Assembly (NCBI RefSeq): GCF_003033885.1
Contig: NZ_CP024081.1
Location: 2,090,467 to 2,154,466 of the forward strand
Length of the DNA stretch: 64,000 bases
Origin: Pseudomonas rhizophila
GTDB taxonomy: Bacteria > Pseudomonadota > Gammaproteobacteria > Pseudomonadales > Pseudomonadaceae
Reading direction: 5' to 3'
The stretch's first letter is position 1. The number at the start of each line of letters is the position of its first letter. The notes beneath the pieces were generated by a model. The model was not told where the DNA came from. It worked only from the letters and a program-made list of their open reading frames with translations, and searched no databases. The position numbers were made by a program, and so were the translations under genes. Shown in pieces: positions 42,615 through 52,216 of this stretch.

Positions 42615-45422
42615 TCACGTGGTCATCCATTTCGGGCGGCCCTTGCCATGGCCGACAGGATGCGCATGCCAACTCGCCCACAAATTGTCCGTCGTGCCCA
42701 TTTCCTTGTAAGCGGTGATTCCCTGCTGCGCGGCCTTGATGTTGGCCAGGGTGGCTTGGGTTCTTTTGCGCAAGACGGCGCGACTGATCGGTGCCAGGGC
42801 TTCCTTGGACGTCATGAAGTTAACGTTGGGCAGCAGGTCTGCGGGGGAGATGACATCGGAGCCTAACGCATCGAAAGCATTTTCGGCCCAGGCAGCGCGT
42901 TGCTCCACAGCCGTTTTCCAGTCGGAGAGCAGCGTTTCGATTTTGCCGATCTTGACGGGGTCGAGGCGGTTTTTGATGTCTTCGCCCTCGATGGCCCGGG
43001 CGAACATATTGAGTGTGCCGCCGATGATCGGGATCCACGAACCCATCACCCGGTTCATCACGAAGCTGGGGTTGAGGACTGAGTTGAGCGCCGGGTGGAT
43101 CACCTCATCTTTCATCTGCCGCCAGTTCTTGATGTCTTTAACCGCACCCTCGATACCGAGTCTGCGATCGATCGCCTCAACGGATATTTTTGAGGTCTGC
43201 GGTATGAGCGCGCCCACCAACCCTGCGCTATGCACGAACGGATCGGCGATCTCGCCGGCCACATCGCCGCCGACGTTGCCACCGATCAGTCCACCCGTGG
43301 TGGTGTAGGGCGTTGTGAAAGGGGCATCAGGCAGCACCAGATCGACCACCTCGCCACCCAGCACGCCTGTCTCATAGCCGAAGACGCCTTTGACCAGCTC
43401 TCCCCCCAGATTCCCCATCAGGCTTCTGAACACGCCTTTTTGCTGGATGATGTTGTGAAGTTGCCCGAGCAGTCGGCTGGACTCTCCACTGAGTTCGGAG
43501 AGAAAGCCTGAATAAAGCACGATCACGCTCTCGGCTTTTGCCTGCCCGTCCGTATCCACATAACGTAGCGGATTGTTGCCCACGAACGCATACCTGTTCA
43601 GCCCGTCCACATCCCCTGCCGGGTCGGCACTGACCCAACGCTGCAGCCACGGCGCGTAGTAACGTGCGCCGTAGTAATACAGCCCGCTGATGTCCATTTC
43701 CTTGCCCGAATAGCGCACGGTCTTGTAACTGACCTCTACGCCGGGACGGGCTATCAGCCACGCCGTGGCGCCGAACGGGTAATAGCCTTCGTGACTGATC
43801 AGTTGCGCATGCTGATCGAGCTCCATCATGTTTGAGCCTGAGTGGTCCTCCAGGCTGTAGCGCAACTGATCGGTGTCGATATCTGCCGGCTTGCCCGTTA
43901 CCCAATGCAAGCAGCGGACGTTGATCAAACCCGTGTCGAGGATGATGATGTGCAGTTCTTCGCCATTGTCCCGGGTGCGGATCTCCAGGCCCGGGAGATA
44001 GCGCACGTCCTGAAAATGGTCGCGCTTGGCGGTATGGGTTTCGTGACGTTTGTAGACCCGGGTCCCTTGGCTATAGCGGTAATGTTCTTGGTCATTGGCG
44101 GCGGTTTCGCGGTCGATCAGGGTGACCGCTGCCAGTTGGTCCCGAGCGTTCCATTGCAGGTTCTGCCCTGGCTGCAATGCCAGGAGATTGCCATGGCGAT
44201 CGAACAGTGTGTCGAATGACGGGGCAGGATCTCCAGGCTGGTATCGCACCCCTCGATTGCTGCCCGGGTCGATGAACATCTGCCGGGTGTAGCCGGCACC
44301 CTCACGCACATGTGTGAGCTTGGTCAGATTGCCGCCCTCGTCATATTCATAGGTTTGCAGGTAGTTGAGCCGGTTGTTGGGGTCGGTTGGCTGGGGCAGG
44401 CCAGGTATATCCGAGGGCGGGCCATCGTCGTAACCGCTGGCACTGGTCAACCGATAGAGCGAGTCGTAGCTGAAGGCACGATGGCCGTCGACTCGTTGGT
44501 TGGCGAAATGGGTAGGCGTATAGGTATGGTCCAGAATGCGGGTGATGTTGCCCATCGGGTCGTGGACATACTCGAAGTCCACCAGTGCGGTGGCCGGGGC
44601 TTTTTGTGAACGTTGTCTGAGCAGGCGAGCGCTGGCCGGGTCATAGCTCCAGTGGCTGATGACGCTGTTGCCTGCGTGTTGTTCGATGATTTGCCCGGCG
44701 GCATTGTATTGGGCATCGTGCAACACCGTCTGCCAGTCGGTTTGCCCCTTGAGTCGCAACTGCACCTGCTTGAGCTGCCCGGCCAGATCGTAGCGCGACT
44801 GTTGCTGGTGTTCACCGGCATCGGTCTGCTCAAGGACAGCCCCCGAAGGCCCGAAGAGACGACGGCTGGTAAACACCTTGCTGTCGTGAAAAATACGCGT
44901 CTCACATAACGGCAGGCCGACCAGGCCATAGCTGTCCAGAAGCACAGTACCCGAGGGGTCGACCTGCTCGAGCAACCGACCGCGCAGGTTGTGATCGGCA
45001 TCGGCCGTGGCGTCGGCGTAGATGAAGGTATCGACTGCGACCTGACTGTTTTCCTCCAGGGCCACCGGACGCAGTTGGGGGTCATAGGCAATACGCCAAT
45101 GACTGCCGCGTTCATCCCAGCGTTGCAAGGTTTCACCCGCCAGGCCCGGTAATGCCAGGCGCCATCCGCCATCGACGCTGCGGGTACGCAGCGGCTGACC
45201 GGTGAGGTTGTAGTCGTTGCGCAGGTTGGCCGTGTCCGTACCGTAGAAACGTGGGTCCCATCGGGCGATAAGGCGCCCGGCGACGTCATACGCCTGGGCC
45301 GTGACCAGCGTTTGGGTGTCGTCGTTCGGCGATCGGCGCCAGTAGTCCACTCGCCTGACCGAGCCTGCTCGTGCGTCAAGTACCGACAGGACCGGTGTAC
45401 CGCCATGAGTTAGCCTGCTCAC
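42615..45422 (-). CDS. TcC-type toxin protein 1 (RHS core with unique C-terminal tail)
   Basis: 935 residues. The RHS shell (about 1-618) closely resembles the neighbouring TcC; it ends with the same core motif, here DPAGDVDGLNRYAFVGNNPLR. The tail (about 317 residues, coded by roughly 42618-43568) is unrelated to the other tail: glycine-rich FxxLMGNLGGELVKGVFGYETG and TTGGLIGGNVGGDVAGEIADP, then helices and a C-terminus rich in His/Trp (WASWHAHPVGHGKGRPKW). No known catalytic motif seen. The GTG start at 45422 lies 3 nt after the TcB stop with GGAAGC upstream, so the two are translationally coupled and are expected to assemble the TcB-TcC cocoon. Confidence 0.88.
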   Translation of the reverse strand: MSRLTHGGTPVLSVLDARAGSVRRVDYWRRSPNDDTQTLVTAQAYDVAGRLIARWDPRFYGTDTANLRNDYNLTGQPLRTRSVDGGWRLALPGLAGETLQRWDERGSHWRIAYDPQLRPVALEENSQVAVDTFIYADATADADHNLRGRLLEQVDPSGTVLLDSYGLVGLPLCETRIFHDSKVFTSRRLFGPSGAVLEQTDAGEHQQQSRYDLAGQLKQVQLRLKGQTDWQTVLHDAQYNAAGQIIEQHAGNSVISHWSYDPASARLLRQRSQKAPATALVDFEYVHDPMGNITRILDHTYTPTHFANQRVDGHRAFSYDSLYRLTSASGYDDGPPSDIPGLPQPTDPNNRLNYLQTYEYDEGGNLTKLTHVREGAGYTRQMFIDPGSNRGVRYQPGDPAPSFDTLFDRHGNLLALQPGQNLQWNARDQLAAVTLIDRETAANDQEHYRYSQGTRVYKRHETHTAKRDHFQDVRYLPGLEIRTRDNGEELHIIILDTGLINVRCLHWVTGKPADIDTDQLRYSLEDHSGSNMMELDQHAQLISHEGYYPFGATAWLIARPGVEVSYKTVRYSGKEMDISGLYYYGARYYAPWLQRWVSADPAGDVDGLNRYAFVGNNPLRYVDTDGQAKAESVIVLYSGFLSELSGESSRLLGQLHNIIQQKGVFRSLMGNLGGELVKGVFGYETGVLGGEVVDLVLPDAPFTTPYTTTGGLIGGNVGGDVAGEIADPFVHSAGLVGALIPQTSKISVEAIDRRLGIEGAVKDIKNWRQMKDEVIHPALNSVLNPSFVMNRVMGSWIPIIGGTLNMFARAIEGEDIKNRLDPVKIGKIETLLSDWKTAVEQRAAWAENAFDALGSDVISPADLLPNVNFMTSKEALAPISRAVLRKRTQATLANIKAAQQGITAYKEMGTTDNLWASWHAHPVGHGKGRPKWMTT

Positions 45423-45425
45423 TCG

Positions 45426-48400
45426 TCAGCTTCCCGGGTCCGTGTCGTTGTAGTCGTGGTCGCACAAGTACCAGGGATGATGCACATGCCAGGCTTCATA
45501 GCCCTTGGCATTGATGACCTTGACCAGGCGTCCTGGTGGATCGTAGAACTGCTGGTCGTGGTAGCCGTGCAGACGCAGCGAGGCGTCGTTGATGTAGCGC
45601 CAGGCGTCGGCGAAATACGGCCGATAGACCCGCGTGACCAGTCCCTTGTTGTTGTACTCGACCCGTTCGCTGACGCGCCAGCGCGGGTCGGCCAGGTGCT
45701 GCAACGGTTGCCCGTTCTGTAGCTCCAGCGAGCCGTCCTCGGCCACGGCATAGGCCTCCCCGGGTTCGACCCGCTGCTTGGTTTGCAAGGTGCGGCCGAA
45801 TCCGTCGATGGCGCTGAGGGTGATGCGGACCTGTTGCAATGGATCGTCCGGGTAGCGATCGGCGCTCAGCACGACGCTGTGAACCGGCTCTCGGGCCGTG
45901 GCCTGGATCAGCGTCCACAACTGTTCTTCGGCGGCGCTGCGTTCGGCCAGCCGCGCCAGGTGAATGCGTGCCCTGGCGCGGACATGGCCGCTGGGCATCA
46001 AGTAGCGGGCGCTGATCCACTCGTTGCGCTGCGCAAGGGAGACTTGGGCGAGGTCAAGCGCGCCCATCCAGCTGAACTCGTCGGTGCGCACGGCACTGGC
46101 GATTCTGCCCAGGGTGGCTTCGGGGTGTTCGATGGCATAAGCCGGTGTCAGGTCGTCGGGCAGCTCGTAGGTGTCGATGGCATCGAAGCCTGCCGGCAGG
46201 CCATTTTCGCTGCCGAAAAACGTAATGCCCAAAGGCACGCCGTCGGGGCCATACAGCGCTTGCTGCACGTTGTCGTTGGCGTCGATGATGCTCTGCGGCA
46301 ACAGCGAGTGATAGTCGTATTCGATCTGGGTCGTACAGCCGTCCGGCAGGGTAATGGCGGTGGTCATCAGGTGATAGGCATCGTACGTCAGGGTCGTAAC
46401 ACCATGACTCTGGGTTTCTTGCAGGGCGTGGATCTGGAAGAAGCCATCAAGCGAGTGGTAGGTGGCAAAACCGCTCTTTTTCGACCAGAGGTTTTCGGCG
46501 GTGTCTTCGTCCGGATCTTCAGGCAGAAACAGCTGCATGGGCTCAAAGCCGATTTCTTCCAGTTGCCCGCGGATGTCGAACGGCGGTGGCACGGCGTCGT
46601 AGGCGTCCAGTGCCTGCTTGTCGAACTCGGCCGTCTCCAGCGGGCCGAGCAACGCCTGGAAGGCAATATCGCCTTGGTCGTCACGCAGGTAGTTCTGTTC
46701 CTCAAGCGCAACCAATTGCCGTGCGGCTTGCCATTGCGGGGAGTCGTGATGTGCGAGGAAGGTTTCATAGCTGATCTGGCGAGGGTTGAGGCCTTGCGGC
46801 AGTTCGCCCTTGGGGCGTTGCAAAGCGTTGGCTCGACTGCGCCAGGGCAGGCCCAGGCGCTGACGCCACCCGGTTTCGTCGAACAGGTGCAGGTGCTCGG
46901 CCCGGCTCTCGGCAAGGTGGAACACCTGCTGCTGCTCATCATGGGCATCGAGCCACCAGGTGTTCTCGTCTTCATCGTCGAAGGGTGGCGGATCGAGCGG
47001 CGTAAGGCGTCGGGCGTAATGGACGATGAAGCCGTGAACAAGCTGGCCGTAGAGATTCCATTTCAGATTGATGCCGTGCTGGCTTTGCGGGTCATTGGTA
47101 AAACCGTCGTATTGATGGCTGAGCGCCTCCAGTTCCAGTACCAGCAGGCTTTTGTGATGGGGATGGTGCTGGCGCAGCAGATAGCGTTGTTGCGTCACGG
47201 TGTAGGGCCGGGCCGTATCGTCCGATTCGGCGGGATGGATTTCTGTGCGTAACACCTGGCCGCCCAAGGCATAAGCCATATCCCGGGCGGTCTCAGGGTC
47301 GGGCACGATAATCTCGTCGGCCTCGTCGCCTTCATGAAAACAGCTCAACAGCGCCGGGCCAAGCGGCACGGCGTCATCGTCGCCGTCGAAACAGTCCTTC
47401 AGAGGCTGGTTGACGGTTCGGCCGGTGTGGAACCAGGTCTTGACCAGTACTGGCGCGGTAAAGCCGCTTTGCACTTCACCGTCGGGCAACTCGCTGTCCA
47501 CCTGGTACAACCGAGCGAAGCCCCGGAACTCACGGTGATAGCCGTCGTAGTCGCCCTCGAAATAGGTGAAGCGCTGGGTCAGGCAATTGCCGGTGATTTC
47601 ATCCAGCTGTTGCTGACGTGCCAACAACGGCAGGGCCATGGGCAGATAACAGGCCAATTGCTCGCCCTGCGCCCGGCGCTGTTGTTTTTCATCCAGCCAG
47701 TATTGCGCACTGCTGCGATAGGTCAGGGTGGTGCTGCAGCCCATGTTGTTATGGGTGGCGTTGAGCAGATAGGGCCGCGCCGCGACGAAGTCATAACGCC
47801 AATGCCTGGGCTTCATATCGGGGGAGATGTGGGGCACGCTCAGAATCAGACTGGCGCAACCCAGCCCCTGCAGATCGGCCAGGCTGACCTGGCACAGATT
47901 GTCGTACCGCACGCCCGCCGGCCATGGCACCTTGACGGGAGTTTGCTCAAGGCCATTGCCGCCGTGGTTGAGGTAAATATCGAAACAGTCGCTGTTAAGG
48001 TAGATCAGCGCGGGCGCTCCGGCGCCGTCCAGGTCGGCGATCCGCACCCGGTCAGCGTCGAATTGGCCGTAGCTGAAGGGCAGGGCGCTCATGACAAAAC
48101 CTTCGCCGAAACGCCCGTGACCCAGGTTCGGCCAGCACTTGATTTCATCGAAGCGAATCCGGCACAGCTCGGTGCTGTCGCTGCCCAGCAAATTGCCGAA
48201 CAACACCAGCTCGCTGCGCGAGTCGCTGAACAATGGCAGGGGGCTGTCCGGTTCATGGGGCACATTCACCCCTGGGGCGAACCCCTGTTCGCGGAGATTG
48301 GGGTACAACCGAACGCTTTTGGGGCCGACCATGGCCAGTGAGCGTAAACCGTCGCCGGTCAAATCGCCCAGTTGCACGGCGGGGTGCAGGAACTCCGTCG

Positions 48401-49892
48401 GAAAACGATCAAACGGGGTGAAGGTCGACCAGCTACGGTCCGGGTTGAGGGTATGGAAGCCGCTCATGCCGGGTTGGGCAATGACCCAATTGAGGCGGCC
48501 GCTGCCGGTCAGGTCAGTCAGCACCTGCATCACGGCCGGGTTTTGGCTGGCGACCGGGATACTGTCCAGGCGAGACCACGGGCCATAACCGATGGCATCG
48601 TCATCGGGCCCGGCGCGCTCAGGCTCGCGGTAGTACCAGGCATCGGTGTAACGGCACAGAAACCCCGGCAGACCTTCGCCATACAGGTCCACGCATTGGT
48701 AATGCCGGTTGCCTTCGAGGGCGGGCATTGTCTCCAGGTCGAAGAATTTTTCGGGTGCCAGATTGAGGTCGAAATCGGTGTACTGCAATTCCACCGGAGG
48801 GCTGTAATCGACACCGCCTTCAGTGTCCCAATCCTGATAGTGGGCGGCCGTCAGCAGGTTGTAACCCAGCGCAGTGGCGGTGTATTCCAGCACCAGCCGC
48901 CGGACCAGGGCAGGTTCAGTATCGGCCACGGCGGGGAAGTGGTGGAACATCAACACCTGATGACACAAGCGCCGGGTGCCGACCTCAAAACCGTATCGAT
49001 AGGTGTGAAACGGGTCGCTGCGTAGCAGCCAGGGCGCCTCTTCGGGGGCTTGCCAGGAAGGTTGTTGCGCAAGATCGAGGGTGCGTTGCCCGTAGTCGAA
49101 CAGCAGGTGAAAGTGCCAGTTGTGCTGGGCCGGGTCGGGCTCTTCGAAGCAGTACAGGGTGTCACTGGCGCTGGCGTTGCCATAGCACACCCGCCGCAGG
49201 TAGCGCTGGGCGCGATAGTCGTGGGGGCCGTCCAGCGCGCCGGGGTCGGCCTGGTACTCATAATAGATGTGCTCGCCTGCCGGGCTGACTTCTTCGAGCA
49301 ACAACCATTCGGCGATGCGTGGTGGTTTTGGGGGATCGGGCTCGGGTTCGGCTTCAGGTTCGGCAATGCGCGACGCTTCGGTTTTACCGTAGCAATACAC
49401 ATGGCCGTTGCTGCCCTGGACACGCCAGAAGGGTGCCTGGCCGTCGGTGGGTGTCCACAGCTCATAAATATCGAAGCTGCTTTCAGTCCTGGGGTAATAA
49501 CGCACCACCGAGCACGTTGCACTGCCGGGGCCCGCCAGGGGGCGAATGAGCGGTTCGGCGTTGAATTCGGGCCAGCGGTCAACCCCATCGGCGTCGACCA
49601 TGACATCCTCATCAGCGTAGTGCGGCACACCTCTGCTGGTTTTGCGCGTGATGCTGGCGATGGAAAGCTGCATGCCGATGCCGAAGATGCCGTTGCCGCC
49701 CTGGCTGCTGTAATTCAAGGTCAGCGCCGGCGTCAGGTGGCGGGCGGCGGACAGGGGTAACGGCAGTTCAAAAGAACTTGCCCCTCGCGTACCGACAGGG
49801 CCGAGGCTGTTACCGAGGGTGGCGATAGAAGCACTGCCGGCGATGGTCGGGGTCACGATCTGGAGGGGCGCTTGTTCTGCCATCGGGATCAT
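45426..49892 (-). CDS. TcB-type toxin component (SpvB / TcdB-like)
   Basis: 1488 residues, the normal TcB size. N-terminal SpvB domain (about 20-330; TLGNSLGPVGTRGASSFELPLPLSAARHLTPALTLNYSSQGGNGIFGIG), FG-GAP/VCBS propeller-like repeats (GDLTGDGLRSLAMVG, IADLDGAGAPALIYL, LADLQGLGCASLIL) that dock on TcA, then TcdB middle domains and an RHS-like C-terminus (EYNNKGLVTRVYRPYFADAW). With TcC it forms the hollow shell that carries the toxic tail into the TcA channel. No signal peptide. Start at ATG 49892 or 49883; neither has a strong ribosome site. A perfect 20-bp lux-box-like palindrome lies 69 bp upstream. Confidence 0.93.
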   Translation of the reverse strand: MIPMAEQAPLQIVTPTIAGSASIATLGNSLGPVGTRGASSFELPLPLSAARHLTPALTLNYSSQGGNGIFGIGMQLSIASITRKTSRGVPHYADEDVMVDADGVDRWPEFNAEPLIRPLAGPGSATCSVVRYYPRTESSFDIYELWTPTDGQAPFWRVQGSNGHVYCYGKTEASRIAEPEAEPEPDPPKPPRIAEWLLLEEVSPAGEHIYYEYQADPGALDGPHDYRAQRYLRRVCYGNASASDTLYCFEEPDPAQHNWHFHLLFDYGQRTLDLAQQPSWQAPEEAPWLLRSDPFHTYRYGFEVGTRRLCHQVLMFHHFPAVADTEPALVRRLVLEYTATALGYNLLTAAHYQDWDTEGGVDYSPPVELQYTDFDLNLAPEKFFDLETMPALEGNRHYQCVDLYGEGLPGFLCRYTDAWYYREPERAGPDDDAIGYGPWSRLDSIPVASQNPAVMQVLTDLTGSGRLNWVIAQPGMSGFHTLNPDRSWSTFTPFDRFPTEFLHPAVQLGDLTGDGLRSLAMVGPKSVRLYPNLREQGFAPGVNVPHEPDSPLPLFSDSRSELVLFGNLLGSDSTELCRIRFDEIKCWPNLGHGRFGEGFVMSALPFSYGQFDADRVRIADLDGAGAPALIYLNSDCFDIYLNHGGNGLEQTPVKVPWPAGVRYDNLCQVSLADLQGLGCASLILSVPHISPDMKPRHWRYDFVAARPYLLNATHNNMGCSTTLTYRSSAQYWLDEKQQRRAQGEQLACYLPMALPLLARQQQLDEITGNCLTQRFTYFEGDYDGYHREFRGFARLYQVDSELPDGEVQSGFTAPVLVKTWFHTGRTVNQPLKDCFDGDDDAVPLGPALLSCFHEGDEADEIIVPDPETARDMAYALGGQVLRTEIHPAESDDTARPYTVTQQRYLLRQHHPHHKSLLVLELEALSHQYDGFTNDPQSQHGINLKWNLYGQLVHGFIVHYARRLTPLDPPPFDDEDENTWWLDAHDEQQQVFHLAESRAEHLHLFDETGWRQRLGLPWRSRANALQRPKGELPQGLNPRQISYETFLAHHDSPQWQAARQLVALEEQNYLRDDQGDIAFQALLGPLETAEFDKQALDAYDAVPPPFDIRGQLEEIGFEPMQLFLPEDPDEDTAENLWSKKSGFATYHSLDGFFQIHALQETQSHGVTTLTYDAYHLMTTAITLPDGCTTQIEYDYHSLLPQSIIDANDNVQQALYGPDGVPLGITFFGSENGLPAGFDAIDTYELPDDLTPAYAIEHPEATLGRIASAVRTDEFSWMGALDLAQVSLAQRNEWISARYLMPSGHVRARARIHLARLAERSAAEEQLWTLIQATAREPVHSVVLSADRYPDDPLQQVRITLSAIDGFGRTLQTKQRVEPGEAYAVAEDGSLELQNGQPLQHLADPRWRVSERVEYNNKGLVTRVYRPYFADAWRYINDASLRLHGYHDQQFYDPPGRLVKVINAKGYEAWHVHHPWYLCDHDYNDTDPGS

Positions 49893-49960
49893 CTCTGTTA
49901 GCCGACGCCAGGGCGAATACCCGGCATGACTTCAGGATGCCAAGAGATGGTCCTTGGGTA

Positions 49961-49980
49961 ACCTGTCAGATCTGACAGGT
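49961..49980. promoter_or_regulatory. Perfect lux-box-like palindrome upstream of the TcB-TcC operon
   Basis: ACCTGTCAGATCTGACAGGT is fully self-complementary over 20 bp and fits NNCT-N12-AGNN. It resembles the classical Vibrio fischeri lux box in length and in its ACCTGT/ACAGGT ends. It lies 69 bp before the TcB ATG, the place expected for a LuxR-type activator site next to a -35 region. Confidence 0.8.
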
Positions 49981-50077
49981 AGGCGGGCATGCCGATGAAC
50001 GGCTCTACTCACGCCCGGCGGGGAGCATTGTGTGGGAGGCTTGGCTGAACATAGGTCGGGGTCCACTGAAGATCCAG

Positions 50078-50169
50078 TGTGGGAGCAAAGCTTGCTCGCG
50101 ATGACTGAGGCACATCCAACATGGATGCAAGCTGACCCACCGCTATCGCGAGCAGGCTCGCTCCCACAG
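50078..50169. repeat. Inverted REP pair, GGGAGCGAGCCTGCTCGCGA family
   Basis: TGTGGGAGCAAAGCTTGCTC (50078-50104) and TATCGCGAGCAGGCTCGCTC ending CCCACAG (50144-50169). The intervening GCAAGCTGACCCACCGC is also part of the 135-bp array at 55066, so the two loci share an ancestral unit. Confidence 0.9.
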
Positions 50170-50183
50170 GTTTTCTGCTGATA

Positions 50184-50222
50184 AAAAAAGGCCGGTGAGT
50201 TTGTCGCCCACCGGCCTTTTTT
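50184..50222 (-). terminator. Terminator of the fumarase gene
   Basis: AAAAAAGGCCGGTG and CACCGGCCTTTTTT form a long stem about 20 bp after the fumarase stop; A and T runs on both sides. Confidence 0.92.
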
Positions 50223-50240
50223 ACGGCGTCAACGTGCGTG

Positions 50241-51764
50241 TTACTGCACTTCTACCGCCAGGCTGTCGCTGATTTTCTTCTGCCAGATCGCCGGGCCGGT
50301 GATGTGTACCGACTCGCCTTTGCTATCGACCGCAACGGTCACGGGCATGTCCTTGACCTCGAACTCGTAGATCGCTTCCATCCCCAGTTCGGCGAACGCC
50401 AGAACCTTGGACTTTTTGATCGCCTGAGCCACCAGGTAAGCGGCGCCGCCGACGGCCATCAGGTAGACCGCCTTGTTGTCCCTGATCGCTTCGATAGCGG
50501 TCGGGCCGCGTTCGGACTTGCCGATCATACCCAGCAGGCCGGTCTGCTCGAGGATCTGGCGGGTGAACTTGTCCATCCGCGTGGCGGTGGTCGGGCCGGC
50601 TGGGCCTACCACTTCGTCGCCTACCGGGTCGACCGGGCCGACGTAGTAGATGAAGCGGCCCTTGAGGTCCACCGGCAAGGTTTCACCCTTGTTCAGCATC
50701 TCGACCATGCGCTTGTGCGCCGCGTCGCGACCGGTGAGCATCTTGCCGTTGAGCAAGACGGTTTCGCCCGGCTTCCAGCTCTGTACGTCTTCAGGTGTCA
50801 GGGTGTCGAGGTTCACGCGGCGCGCCGACGGACCGGCTTCCCAGACGATTTCCGGGTAAGCGTCCAACGGTGGTGCCTCCAGCGACGCCGGGCCGGTGCC
50901 GTCCAGCACGAAGTGGGCGTGGCGGGTGGCGGCGCAGTTGGGGATCATGCACACCGGCAGGGACGCGGCGTGGGTCGGGTAGTCCATGATCTTCACGTCG
51001 AGCACGGTGGTCAGGCCACCCAGGCCCTGGGCGCCGATGCCCAGTTGGTTGACCTTCTCGAACAGCTCCAGGCGCATCTCTTCGATGCGGTTCTGCGGGC
51101 CGCGGGCCTTGAGTTCGTGAATGTCGATGGACTCCATCAACACTTCCTTGGCCATGACGGCGGCTTTTTCCGCAGTGCCGCCGATGCCGATACCCAGCAT
51201 GCCCGGTGGGCACCAGCCGGCGCCCATGGTCGGTACGGTTTTCAATACCCAGTCCACGATGGAGTCGGACGGGTTGAGCATGGCCATCTTGGACTTGTTC
51301 TCGGAACCGCCGCCCTTGGCCGCCACGTCCACTTCCACGGTGTTACCCGGAACGATGGAGTAGTGGATCACCGCAGGGGTGTTGTCCTTGGTGTTTTTAC
51401 GCGCACCAGCCGGGTCGGCGAGGATCGACGCGCGCAGGACGTTTTCCGGCAGGTTGTAGGCGCGACGCACGCCCTCGTTGATCATGTCGTCCAGGCTCAT
51501 GGTCGCGCCATCCCAACGCACGTCCATGCCCACGCGCACGAACACGGTTACGATCCCGGTGTCCTGGCAGATCGGCCGATGGCCGGTGGCGCACATGCGC
51601 GAGTTGATCAGGATCTGCGCCATGGAGTCACGGGCCGCTGGCGATTCTTCGCGCAGGTAGGCTTCATGCATCGCCTGGATGAAATCCACGGGGTGGTAGT
51701 AGGAAATGAACTGCAGGGCGTCGGCAACGCTCTGAATCAGGTCATCTTGCTTGATCACGGTCAT
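50241..51764 (-). CDS. fumA: Class I (iron-sulfur) fumarate hydratase
   Basis: 507 residues, full length for homodimeric [4Fe-4S] fumarases. Reversibly hydrates fumarate to L-malate in the citric acid cycle. Cysteines for the cluster are seen in RPICQDTGIVTVF, GGGSENKSKMAML precedes GAGWCPPGMLGIGIGGTAEKA, and a third lies in VCMIPNCAATRHAHF; the C-terminal beta-domain contains KGRFIYYVGPVDPVGDEVVGPAGPTTATRMD. GAGAGGAG lies 9 nt before ATG 51764. It begins a core block shared with P. aeruginosa (PA4333 region, from memory). Confidence 0.96.
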   Translation of the reverse strand: MTVIKQDDLIQSVADALQFISYYHPVDFIQAMHEAYLREESPAARDSMAQILINSRMCATGHRPICQDTGIVTVFVRVGMDVRWDGATMSLDDMINEGVRRAYNLPENVLRASILADPAGARKNTKDNTPAVIHYSIVPGNTVEVDVAAKGGGSENKSKMAMLNPSDSIVDWVLKTVPTMGAGWCPPGMLGIGIGGTAEKAAVMAKEVLMESIDIHELKARGPQNRIEEMRLELFEKVNQLGIGAQGLGGLTTVLDVKIMDYPTHAASLPVCMIPNCAATRHAHFVLDGTGPASLEAPPLDAYPEIVWEAGPSARRVNLDTLTPEDVQSWKPGETVLLNGKMLTGRDAAHKRMVEMLNKGETLPVDLKGRFIYYVGPVDPVGDEVVGPAGPTTATRMDKFTRQILEQTGLLGMIGKSERGPTAIEAIRDNKAVYLMAVGGAAYLVAQAIKKSKVLAFAELGMEAIYEFEVKDMPVTVAVDSKGESVHITGPAIWQKKISDSLAVEVQ

Positions 51765-51930
51765 GAGTCGCGCTCCTCTCTAAAGACGGGAACATTCAAT
51801 AAGGTGCCGTCCGTTTGGGTGCATCGGTCGACGGACGGCACCTCTTAAGGCACGCCGGGCATGCTGGCGCGACACTAAAAAGGCGCGGCAGTATATCGCA
51901 GGCGAGCACCCTGTGGGAGCGAGCTGCCTT

Positions 51931-52064
51931 TGTGGCGAGGGGATTTATCCCCGCTGGGCTGCGCAGCAGCCCTGAAAGTCAGTCACCTCGGTGCGTCAGG
52001 TTGTTTGCCTTCAGTCATTTTCGGGCTGCTTCGCAGCCCAACGGGGATAAATCCCCTCACCACA
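51931..52064. repeat. Inverted REP pair, GAGGGGATTTATCCCC family, next to a half GGGAGCGAGC element
   Basis: TGTGGCGAGGGGATTTATCC and GGGGATAAATCCCCTCACCA arms flank about 80 bp. A TGTGGGAGCGAGCTGCC half-element of the other REP family lies at 51912. The rest of the 452-bp gap between divergent fumA and sadC-like genes (52065-52216) shows no clear feature except CACGCCACTAAAGTGGCGT (52157-52175), a short dyad. Confidence 0.85.
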
Positions 52065-52216
52065 AGGGGACCAGCCAGCCTCGAACAACTGCGTCAATTT
52101 AGGCCATTGCTTTGACGCCATTTTTCTGCTCCAGAATTGAATGGTCATTTGCCCTGCACGCCACTAAAGTGGCGTCTGGCCTGTAGCGTAGGACGCCTCC
52201 TGTCAGTTCCTTTCCC

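Noticed and set aside
45783..47252. 489-residue ORF antisense to TcB
   Set aside because: No motifs and no start signal; TcB domains are clear on the other strand.
50238..51848. 536-residue ORF antisense to fumarase
   Set aside because: Mirror frame of a highly biased gene; composition is His/Gly/Val-rich without motifs. The fumarase frame is certain.
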